A stretch of DNA of 64,000 nucleotides from Ignelater luminosus (lineage: Eukaryota > Arthropoda > Insecta > Coleoptera > Elateridae), in assembly GCA_011009095.1 (NCBI GenBank), contig VTPC01007235.1, forward strand, positions 1 to 64,000, written 5' to 3'. The number at the start of each line of letters is the position of its first letter. Positions within the stretch are counted from its first letter, which is position 1. A model generated the notes under the pieces. It did not search any database, was not told the DNA's origin, and was given only the letters and a program-made list of their open reading frames with translations. A program made the position numbers and the translations under genes. Below, piece by piece: positions 24,395 to 34,419 of the stretch.

Positions 24395-26115
24395 CTAGTA
24401 TTGACAATAGTAGCCATTATTATTAATGCATTCTAGAAGCCTTTTCTCCATTCTGCTTACCAGATTATCACAAATCTGGTTGTTTCTAAAGGATTCCCAG
24501 GTTGTTGTGACATGACGCGTCAATTCCTCTACATTACGCTCTCGAACCCTATGGAATTCAGTATTGTCCCATTCTCTTACAGTTGCTGCCCACAAATTTT
24601 CAATCGGATTTCGATCCGCGGATTTAGCAGACCAGCGTGATTGATTCAGTTTCGAGATGTTCTTCAAATCACTCTTGAATTATTTGAGCAGTCTGAATGC
24701 TGCTGCCATCTCATCTTCAGGATAAACTGCCCTTACACTAGGTAACAGTACATTCTCCAATACTCTCGAGAATTGAATCTTCGTGGCGCAACTCTAACAA
24801 TCTCCCCTGGGCAATTTATGGACATTCAGCCCCAAAAACCGCTATTAATACGCCCGGTTGTTCTTCTTGGTAAAACATTCTCGATATCATACCGTGTTCC
24901 AGTTCTTCTCCATAATTGCACGGGGACCTCTTGAGACGACGAAAATGTCTTTTCGTCTGAATATATTACATTTGACCAATCTCTGTTAATATTTGCATGA
25001 CAGAAAGCCAAATGTGTTGCAGCATGGTTAGGTGTTAACATAATCTTTTTGGCAGGTTGACGATTATGAATTCCATTTTCGTGTAAACGATGTCTAATTG
25101 TTTTTAAGCTATATGTTAATTGTAAGGTTTCCCTTAGTCTCACGGTTGAAATAAATTGTGAGTTATCAGCCATTTCTACAATAGCGTTGTCTTGATCAGC
25201 ATTTGTTACATATGCTGCTCCTGGCCGAACAATACCTAATTCACCCAGTTGACTGCGTCATATACACCGCTTGACAGTTCGTTTCTAAAATCGGTATAAG
25301 AGACATTGCTAATTAATCTTCAGACTTTGTTAATAGTTTTTAACGAGTGTCTCAAAAGTATTATCAACTCTAGCCGTGGAAATGAAAACGTGGGTTCAGA
25401 TCATAACTTCAAATGCACAACGACTATCAGTGATAAAATTTAAAATTAAATAATTTCTGACATTAATTTAGAGATTATATTATTGAAAGCAAGCTATAGG
25501 AATGTATAAAGGTAATCAACTTAAAATTAATTTAAGATAGAAAACTATCCACAAAATACATTGGAAATGTTATACATTAACAGTTATGCCTACACAATTT
25601 TATACCTCGTTTTGACAGTTTCAATATTACAATTAATATTTTGATGCGAAAGATTTTAGTAACTGATTTAGTAAGTCATCAAGATGCGTGTATCTGTTTT
25701 CACGACTAGAGTTGATTCCAAGATATTTGAGACACTCGTTTTAAAAACTGGATGCAGTAGTCAGCTACATAAAAGGAAAATATAATCGAAAAAAAACACT
25801 ATAAACTACCTAAAACATAAAAACCAACATTAAATCATATTTACTATCACGCCCTAGTTAAAGACAACACAAATTGATCTCAAGATGATCTAATGAGGAA
25901 TTAGTCCCCAGAAGGGGTATAAAATTATAAAAAGTAAATTGATGTTGATTTACCACATAGTACGATTACTTTATTAATGTAACAGTAATAGATACTTACG
26001 AAGAGATCAACAGTTTGTGCAATTCGTGAAATCGATCAACCAGCTTCAGCAAGAGCTGCTATACGCCCCCGAATTTCCATTGAACATTCACTTTGACCCA
26101 TTCGTCTCGGCATTT
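24395..26115 (-). pseudogene. Tc1-like transposase, interrupted and frameshifted
   Basis: Blocks in order: MPRRMGQSECSMEIRG and a first HTH (26115-25998); gap; RPGAAYVTNADQDNAIVEMA (about 25230-25170); the second HTH-like part RLRETLQLTYSLKTIRHRL; then YSDEKTFSS with the first catalytic Asp (about 24960); a degraded middle; DGSSIQTAQIIQE with the second Asp (about 24706-24670); and SADRNPIENLW with the final catalytic Glu (about 24622-24590). Family members normally read SPDLNPIENLW. A stop replaces the Trp after IIQE, and a frameshift follows. Cut-and-paste integrase fold of the DDE type; inactive here. Confidence 0.82.
25343..25739. mobile_element. MITE-like inverted-repeat element, ~397 bp
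   Basis: Left end ACGAGTGTCTCAAAAGTATT at 25343 and right end, reverse-complemented, ACGAGTGTCTCAAATATCTT at 25739. The similarity continues inward to ATCAACTCTAGCCGTG / ATCAACTCTAGTCGTG. The left flank is TA and the right one TTTA. No coding capacity. It sits inside the split Tc1 transposase. Confidence 0.75.
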
Positions 26116-26514
26116 TTTAGAATAACTAAAAAACACGCACTTTTGAACGCAAGTCACGAATGCATAAAACTGAATGAAAGTTTTGTAAAAGAAATGTTTG
26201 CATTTGGGGTTTTCCGAATTACCCATTCTTGTAAATATCCAGTATGGCCTACTGTAATAAGAATTTAAAGTCAACCATGCATCCATTGCATTGAATGGGA
26301 AGTTCGGAAACAAAAGTGACATTGTTAAATATTTAGAATTTCTTCAGATTAAGGAACAATAAAGGTGGTTGTAAATAAAATTGTCATTTTTAAGAAATCT
26401 ATTCGTAAAACCGACCAAAGTATACATATACGGAAATATACCACATCATCAATGCCAACGTTTTCGTTTAAGAACTAATTAAATTCAGATTTGCAACAGT
26501 GAAATGTTTTGTTC

Positions 26515-26735
26515 CATAATCCATACCATTTCAACTTCAAAATGAGACCAATCAACTTCAAACTGAGGTTAAACAATTTTAAATTGAAACCAAACAATTT
26601 CAAATTGATATCAAACACATTCAAATTTACGTGTATTAGTCTCAATAAGAAATTGATTAATCTCAGTTTAAAATTGATATTCCCAACTTGAAATTGATTG
26701 TTCTCAATTTGAAGCTATTTAGTCTCAATTGATGC
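26515..26735. repeat. ~21-bp minisatellite in two opposite-facing arms
   Basis: From 26520 to about 26630 units such as AACAATTTCAAATTGATATC repeat about every 21 bp. From about 26635 to 26735 related units appear in the opposite sense (for example TTCCCAACTTGAAATTGATT). The plus strand is open across the left arm and reads a seven-residue periodic peptide (NNFKLKP, NNFKLIS), which follows from the 21-bp period and is probably not a gene. Confidence 0.75.
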
Positions 26736-26964
26736 TGAAAAGATGTAGTGCACAAAGATTCATAAGACTTGTAATAGTAATAACAGAAACGTTAAAATCA
26801 GAAATATTAAAGATCTGACAAAATAAATAATTTCTGAATTTTTTATCTTCTTGAGAATGTATAAAGGAATAAGTATGCTATGTTGCCGCTATAAGAAAGT
26901 GCTAATTTAGAAGAATACACAAAAAAACTATATCGTAGCTATTTAAAAATTAACCTACATAATA

Positions 26965-27670
26965 CGAGGGTGGTCTGAAAAGTTTCCGACCTAACAAAGA
27001 TACAAGACATTTTTTCTGAAACTTTTTTTTTATTTTTCAACATAGTCTCCTTGTAACTCTACACACTTCTCCTAGCGATGCTCCCATATCTGTAATCCGT
27101 CCAAATAGTACTCGGCATTTTTCTCTGCAAAATAATTGTTCACGAAGGTGATTGCCTCTTCATTTGACGAAAATCTTTGTCCTCCGAGCGCAATTTTTAG
27201 ATGAGGGAACAAAAAGAAGTCGCTTGGGGCTAGATCTGGTGAGTAAGGCGGATGGTCAAGCAGTTCAAACCGTAATTCGTGGATTTTCGCCATGGCAACC
27301 GCTGAGGTGTGAGACGGTGCGTTGTCTTGGTGAAACAGGATTTTCTTTTTCTGCAAATGTGGCCGTTTTTTCGCAAGTTCTGTTTGTACTGTATTTTTGT
27401 TTCGGGCGTATAATGGTGTATCCAAGTTTCATCTACAGTAATTATTGGCGCCAAAACTCGGATTTATTTCGCCTAAACTGCGCCAAAAGGGCGTTGGAAA
27501 TATTCATTCGAACACCTTTTTGGTCTAACGCGAGCAAACGCGGCACCCAACGCGCGGACAGCTTTCTCATGCCTAAATGTTGATTTAATATGTGACAAAC
27601 ACGTTCTTTTGACATGTTTATAATCTCTGCTATCTCTCTCACTTTAATTCGGCGGTCGTCTAGAAAAATA
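26965..27670 (-). mobile_element. truncated mariner element
   Basis: The left end has a mariner-type terminus CGAGGGTGGTCTGAAAAGTT preceded by TA (26963-26964), similar to the ends of the element at 16790. No matching repeat exists on the right; the transposase is cut in its N-terminal region at about 27668, so the 5' end of the element is missing. Confidence 0.85.
27072..27668 (-). pseudogene. mariner transposase fragment
   Basis: Minus-strand reading begins within the second HTH (DDRRIKVREIAEIINMSKER, about 27661-27602). It continues HLGMRKLSARWVPRLL, then TVDETWIHHYTPETK with the first catalytic Asp (about 27438-27394, in a shifted frame). A deletion of about 50 residues follows, joining directly to KKRPHLQKKKILFHQDNAPSH (second Asp) and SPDLAPSDFFLFPHLK (third Asp, 27225-27180). 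The tail ends with GLQIWEHR-stop at 27072. DD34D type; related to the element at 16790. Confidence 0.9.
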
Positions 27671-30600
27671 AATACGGATGTCGGGTCCTTAAAAGTATAA
27701 TTGCATCATTCACTTTATTACATCTATTCTCTTAGTGTAAAACAAAAATCTGTAATAATGAACTTTTTTTTTAAATTATCGTTATCGATCAGTATCAAAA
27801 TAGAATTGAAAACACACCTGCATGTTAATTATCATTAATTAATAGAATAGAAATATACTAAACCGTTATAATCTAACGGGAAATCTACTTTGACAGACTT
27901 TAAATTAAATAATTATAATTCTGCTGCACCTGTGCAAGACTTGCATAATATTACCTACTACCATTAAATTCATTAATAAACCGCAGCATACCGATTTAAA
28001 TGCAAAACTTTATATTGATTACGCCGTATAGTAATTATGCTAATAACGACGATAATATAACTTCCTAACTATTTCAGTAGTTAACTTTATCACTTTAAAT
28101 ATTTTCTTTTTTAGAAAATGGTTCGTTTAGAAATTTTTATTATGTACATTAAAATCTCTACATTTTACCTTTAAAAACTCGCACTTGGCTGTGCGTGTGA
28201 ATTTATTAAAACCATCACTAATTATATTAAAATCGCCCTCTAGGGTTTTTACACGTAACATTATTACCTTTACGGCTCCAGATATTACTACATTCGTAAA
28301 AATTCATTTACACTTTCGGTAACAAAAGGATAATGAAAATTAAAGAGTAAATTATTTTTCGTGGTGTTGAAATTTATCACTTTTGTAAAAGTTTGTTTGG
28401 GATATATTTTTGGACGAGTTGTGCTTCTGCACGGTATTATAAATTTTGAAAATAGGGTAACAAAAGGTGGTGTCAACGATTCCCGTTACGCTATCGCCCA
28501 CACCGCATTGGCATTACCATTCATGAACCAATGCATGTTTTACAAAGATAACCCTAGAAGCTATAAGCAGTTGACAAAAGACAAAATAGTATCATTTATT
28601 TCCTTTTCACTGTATTCCGAAACAAAAGGAAGAAAATCGATATAAAAAAAATTGTAACATGAAACGTTTATTGTTACTACGTAGTCTAGCATAAAAATAT
28701 CCTTTTGTTTCATCTTTGCTTTAAGAGAAAATAAACCTCATCTTTTATATGCTCAGCGGAAAAACATTTTCGAGCAAAAAATAGAATACAGCGTGAAGGA
28801 GATGTAAAACAATAAAGGGTTTTGTTGGAAAAACAACGATCTAATGAACTTTACTATAATTTACGAAAGCTTTAAAGAGTATCACTCATTTTTCATAGTG
28901 TATTATGAAACAAAACACCTTAAGGTGAATAATCTAAATTTTTCCTTTTTTTACAATATCTTTTGTAACTGGAATATTATGTAACACTATAAAAATGCTT
29001 CCTTGTAAAAACTGAAAAAGGAACAGGAAGTACGTTGTTTTCGAGAAAAGCGTAATGTATCTAAGGGGATGGATGTATCAGTATAGCTTGCATGAGGCAA
29101 AATAATATGGCAAAAGAGATTTATGTGTCTATTGGCATTGTTCCTGTTGGTACTAGTGCGAATTGAAACATGTGCACTACTTTTTAAGAATTCTTCATAC
29201 TTATATGTCGGTACATTCCGTGTATATTTCAACTCAATAAATGCGCCGTACGAAAATGCCACCGCACGTAATCGCATTTGACGCGAAGAGACAGCTTCAG
29301 AATATTTGATATTATGCACGAATTTCAGAACAATCTTTATTGAAATCAGCATAAATTGAATTTCCTTGTTCCAAGCTGGATCAATATTTGAACTACTTTC
29401 TTTATTAATTCTTTCGGGAAAAAAAGATGAGCAACGATACTTTGCGAAGAAGACAAAGCTGCGGGAAATATAACGTTAGAGGCAAATACTTTAAATTTTC
29501 TTCCCCAAATTTAATTTTACTTAGTACTGTTTCGGTCCGCAATTAATTAATAAGTTTTCTGGACCAATTTTTTATATAGTATTGAAACATTCTTTAACAG
29601 AACTTTTTATTTGGAGTACAAAAGTTTCCGCTGTAGAACTTCAGCACCCAACAATTGAGACGACAAGAGAAATTAAGGCTATTAAAATGTTTTTACTCCA
29701 TAAAATTCTTTATTAGTTTGGTCTCTATACTTAATTTCTTTATCTTATATTTTTCTGTTTATGCTCAAGCAAAATATGTAGATATTACATTGAATTTAGA
29801 ATTTTCTGATGGATTTTAGGATAAAAAAGATAAACTCATCTAGCAGATGTACGCTTTGCATACAGACTATTTAGTAAACGTTTGTTGCAAGAAGAGAAAA
29901 TATCCAAGAGAGCAATTTATTAATAAAGAGGATGCTTTTTTAATTAAATCGCTGATTGCAGAAATAACCTACTTACACTTAAGACCAGCTTATGGTCTGC
30001 CCAACTGACTCAAATCAGGGCCTTGGACCGTGGGCGAATGAGAGGGGTAGGTCAAATAACCAGACAACACATTAAATTTAAGAAATTCTATTGATGTCAA
30101 TTAAAAGAATTTTACACATATAAAGATTATATATTGCATCACAAAGAAATTATCAAAACTTATTACAAATTATTTAGTACATAATCATCAATTAGTAGCT
30201 TGAGATAAACACTACCTAATAGAAAATCAAAGCCTAAATTAAAAACAAAAATTAGCAAATGAAAAGGCGCCAAGTATTAAGTAATTTAATACTATCTAAA
30301 GATTATTAGAAGGATAATTTAGTTTCTTCAAAAAAATGTAGCATAATAAAATTTAGAATTCTATTTAGTCTTATTAGAAATTATAAGCATTTTGTAATTT
30401 GAAATTCTCAAACCATTAAATAAATTATTTGAAATAAAGAACAGGCGACAGAGAATACAATGTCAGAACAGATGCAAAAAAATAAGGAACTTAATTGAAA
30501 ATAGAAGATTCAGCTGATGTAGCTATGTCAGACCGAAAAAAAATTGTTTCTTCTTAACCTGAAAGAAAATTCAAAACACAAAACTGTTCTTATACTTTGT

Positions 30601-31940
30601 GACACATCACTTATGAAATCATTAAAATTAAAACCAACATTGAGATCTTAGATAATTCAAAAAGCAATTTTATTTAAAGTAACTAAGAATCTTTTCATGA
30701 AATGGTTTTGTGAAGTTTTTCCAAAAAAAATTAACTCCAAGCTTTCTCAGAGCGCCAAAAAAATCTTAATGCAAAAAGTTAAATTAAATAAATAAAGTGA
30801 AACATTTCAATAAAGCAAGTAAAAAAATTGGTTACAAGAAAATCCAACAAACTACAAGTAACTAATTCATAAAGGTTAAACGTTCCTGTAGGAAAGAAGC
30901 TGACAATAAAAGTCTTGCATCACACGATGAGACGAGCAGCCGTCAGTCAGAGGATGACGTCCAAAATTCACTCGGTGACGCGAAGTCCCGAGGTGCCACG
31001 AGTGTTCTTGAAGCTTAGGAAGTGGTGGAACAGCTCCCCACTACTGCATCTGGAGAAACCCCGAGAGTGCTGACGTCTTCTGCGAACTGGTTCTCCCAAA
31101 GAAGCTACTGGCTTTCCCAAAGAAACTATGAAGGACACGCACGCAGGTGAGAACAGAGTAAAAAAGACGGGACAGACCAACATACCTTCAATGTATTTGA
31201 AGCTTCCTACCGAAGTGTAATAAAGAAGATAACCCCCGATTTCAAGGGTGGCTTCCTCAAGGTAGCACACATTCGCGGAAGCAATATACACTTTTCCATA
31301 AAATGGAAAAAACAAAAATTAAAACGGTTAGAAACCGTGAAACAGACCATGATCAGCACACCCGTCTGTCACAAAGCGAGTTCTTAAACTGCCCCTCCCC
31401 CGTCACAATTCGGAAAATAGATCGGCCGGCAAAATGCACAATCTCCAATAGCCCTTCAAAATTCCAGTCTGAGGACACCAAAGGAATATTTGGCAACTGC
31501 AGATTGATCCAAAAATTACAAAAAAAAATTTAACCTTCGGAAAACTAATCACGAAGATATTGCCCGAAACACGCATTCCTTTAAGATAAAACTAAATATC
31601 ACTGAAAACAATAGAATCACTAATAAGGCAAGCAAAAAATTAGTTTAAAACCTAATAAGTGAATAAGAAATTTAGACAAAAGGCTTATGTATAAAATTTC
31701 AGAAAAATTCGGATGCAATAAGCTTCAAATGGACCAAAAATTGAAGCTACCTATTTTGAAACCAATGACCATTCATTAGCCAATGGAGTTATAGTAGCTA
31801 AGCTCTGTTAATTAGCTGAGAACAAATAAATGTAAAATAGAACAATTAAATGAGTGAAATCTTATAAAGCAATCAGAAATTAATTCTACAAAAGCAAAAG
31901 AAGTTTGCTTAAACTACATCTGGCTCTAGAGATAACTATA
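27671..31940. other. Mostly AT-rich region without assigned genes
   Basis: A 121-codon frame on minus (29352-28987) and a 115-codon frame on minus (31315-30968) are open but resemble nothing I know. The segment 30900-31540 is richer in GC than its surroundings and contains a short tandem duplication at about 31083-31128 (CTGGTTCTCCCAAAGAAGCT then CTGGCTTTCCCAAAGAAACT). It may be an old retroelement leader; no motif proves it. Confidence 0.45.
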
Positions 31941-32060
31941 CAGTGTGCTGATAAAGTATGGAACAAACTCAATAACTCGAAAAATATTACTATTCCGAAA
32001 AAAAACAAAAAAGGGGTGTAACGATTTAAATTGTTTGGTATCTTTTAATATTATGCACAA

Positions 32061-32101
32061 ATCAATGACGTCATTATTATTTGACCAATGACGTCATTGA
32101 T
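32061..32101. promoter_or_regulatory. Palindromic pair of TGACGTCA (CRE-like) sites in transposon leader
   Basis: ATCAATGACGTCATT at 32061-32075 and its exact inverse AATGACGTCATTGAT at 32087-32101, separated by 11 nt. Each arm holds the 8-bp palindrome TGACGTCA, the consensus site of CREB/ATF-type bZIP proteins. It is about 320 bp ahead of the transposase start. A role in transcription is inference. Confidence 0.55.
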
Positions 32102-32417
32102 ATTTTTTTAAATGGCAACCCCAAATTATTTTTACAATTATTATTCACCATTGAATTTTGTGTACAATGATCTTCAAATTTTTCAAATTTGCTAACGCTT
32201 TTCGGAGATATTATTTTTTTTTTGTTTAAAAAATCTAAAATATTCTAAATGGTATTCCAGCAATATAAATCTAGTACACTTCATTTAAATTAAATTAAAA
32301 AATGAAGTACAGATCAACTTGATTTTATCTTATGTCATCTAATCAGATTTCTGTTAGTTATTATTTGAAATTCGATATTATTATTTGCTGTAAATACCAA
32401 AATTTTGAACAAAGACA

Positions 32418-33436
32418 ATGCGTTTATCAGAGAAGGAGAAAATAAAAATACTGATAATGATTGGCTGCGATGGACAAACGCGAACTCAACAACAAGTATG
32501 TGAATTGTTCAATAATAACTATCGCGAGAGACAACCAATAACTCGTTCGACGGTTAGTACAGTAGAGAAGAAATTTCGCGAATACGGACATGTACGAGAT
32601 CTTCCTAAAAGTGGTCCGCCTAAAACTTTAGATGAAACAAAACTTAATGTTCTTCTAGCTGTACAAGACAATCCACATGAAACCACCAGACAACTGGGAT
32701 TAGAAAACAATATTTACCATACAACCGTCTTAAAAATCTTGAAGTCTGAAAAACGGCATCCTTACAAAGTTTTACGAGTTGGCCAAAGACGACTTTGACA
32801 AAAAAATCGAGTTCTGCGAACGCCTACAACAATTCTGTCTCAAAGATGTTATGTTAGGTAAAAACATAATTTTTTAGATGAAGCAACGTTTTGCTTAAAC
32901 GGACATGTAAATCGCCAGAACTGCAGATATTGGGCAACTGAGAACCCTTGCTGGATGCAAGAGTCGCATACTTAGCATCCACAAAAACTTAACGTTTGTC
33001 GGCAACAGAACTATTGGTTCTATCTTCTTTGAAAATAACCTGACCAGACCCCGTTATTTGCAGTTTCTTCAAAACGATTTGATATTCACTGTAGCTGTTC
33101 TTCTTCCTCAAGAAGGAAACCTTAAAATGCCAAACAATAACTTATGGTTTCAGCAAGATGAAGCACCACCACATTATGCTCTTAATGTTCAGCAGTACAT
33201 AAATAAGGTGTTCCTAAATTGCTGGATTGGAAGGAGGGGACCAATTGAGTGGCCGGCCAGGTCTCCAGACTTGATACCCCTGGACTATTTTTTATAGAGT
33301 TAGCTTAAAAGTAAAGTGTATAAAGATAAGCCAAACAATCTAGAAGTATTAAAGGAGCGCATACGGCACGAAATAGGACAAATTTTACCACACGTTATAA
33401 ATCATGTTCAACAAGAATTTTTTTCGAGTTATTGAA
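32418..33436 (+). pseudogene. DD41D transposase, frameshifted
   Basis: Starts MRLSEKEKIKILIMIGCDGQ at 32418. Two HTH-like parts follow (TRTQQQVCELFNNNY; NPHETTRQLGLENNIYHTTV), then HPYKVLRVG. Frames shift after 32790 (to FCERLQQFCLKD), and stops follow. First catalytic Asp in [19 protein letters not shown] (about 32878-32930), second in FQQDEAPPHYALNVQQYI (about 33150), third in WPARSPDLIPLDYFL (about 33250-33295). My count between the second and third Asp is 41 residues. A TAG replaces the usual Trp after DYFL at 33295. C-terminus HVINHVQQEFFSSY. Confidence 0.88.
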
Positions 33437-33465
33437 TTTGTTTCATACTTTATCAGCACACTGTA

Positions 33466-34419
33466 GATTACAAAAAGATCAATCATGGCCATCCTACAGT
33501 AATTACAACTAAATAATTCTAAAGATTTTCAATTCAAAGAAAATTCCCATATGCAACATAAATTTAATACGAGCAAAACTATTGGAAATTTTATTTCAAT
33601 GATATATAGGATGGTCTAAAAGACTATATTTTCGTAAAAATTCTTATAGGAACTGTGAAATAGATTAAAGCTGATAAACGATAACCGAAGTTAGGGAGAA
33701 TAAAAACCCATGTTAGGTTCATAAAAAATGAACGTAACAGTAGTAATTACTTCACTTTTACCTGGAAGAAAGGGTGTATTATACAAGATATTTTTGGAAA
33801 ACACATTCAAATTGAAAATAGTTAGTTATGAAAAGCAAAAACAAAAATTTTTCTGTGGACATGGATTGTTTCTGCATCCAACCAACCTCAAAAATTAAAT
33901 TCTGAAAAATTTCATTCATCAATAAACTAAAATATTCTTACAAAATGAAAAGAAACATTTTATAGGCTCCAACAATTCGCTGTAACTCTAGGAATCATCA
34001 GTTCTGGCATCCGTCAGGTATTTTGTTCCTGTAGATTTAGAGGTCTTCATAATCCGAAATGTATTTTAATGATTTTTGTATCATACCAATTTGATGGGCA
34101 CTTCTCCATTAGGACAAGTTGTAGTTAATGGAAAATATATGTAGATGGCTCCTGGTAACAAAAATGAAAAATAAATGTGCGGGTTTGCACTACTTTTTTC
34201 CAAGATTTTTATCAAACAGAAGTAGTGGAACTGGAAAACTTTCCTGTGCTGTTTCTTGAAACAGATTTAGAAGAAGTTTCTAATGAAATATAAGTTTTCT
34301 AATAGAGAGATATCCACCACCTTTTTAAATCTTTTACATAGGGTCCATTTATGTCGTGTGCCATGAACTTTCTTAAGATTTTATATTTGTGTACGGTATA
34401 TATGCTAACTTTCTTTTTA
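33466..34419. other. AT-rich spacer
   Basis: No recognisable frame; the 5' limit of the gypsy element that follows is not defined. Confidence 0.5.

Larger units (their letters stand above)
24395..26120 (-). mobile_element. Tc1-type transposon remnant, split by an insertion
   Basis: The N-terminal HTH of a Tc1-like transposase (MPRRMGQSECSMEIRGRIAA) is at about 26115-26055 on the minus strand, running on to SISRIAQTVDLF at about 25998. The rest of the same protein resumes at about 25315 and runs to 24395. Between them lie about 690 bp that do not code and that contain a MITE-like inverted repeat at 25343-25739. I did not find the terminal inverted repeats of the Tc1 element. Confidence 0.75.
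31941..33463 (+). mobile_element. DD41D mariner-superfamily element, 1523 bp, with 44-bp inverted repeats
   Basis: Left end CAGTGTGCTGATAAAGTATG at 31941; the right end ending at 33463 is its inverted copy with two mismatches over about 44 bp. Both ends are flanked by TA (31939-31940, 33464-33465). The transposase lies on plus. Its last codons (QEFFSSY-stop) run into the right inverted repeat. Between left repeat and gene lies a striking palindrome with two CRE-like sites. Confidence 0.93.

Noticed and set aside
26509..26691. Heptad-repeat protein gene
   Set aside because: The periodic peptide follows from a 21-bp minisatellite and is flanked by inverted units; no start context or homology.
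28987..29352. 121-codon minus-strand frame as a host gene
   Set aside because: No recognisable domain, AT-rich codon content like the background, no supporting splice or promoter signals.
30968..31315. 115-codon minus-strand frame as a membrane protein gene
   Set aside because: Hydrophobic stretches exist but the frame overlaps a short tandem duplication and has no known motif; not enough to call.
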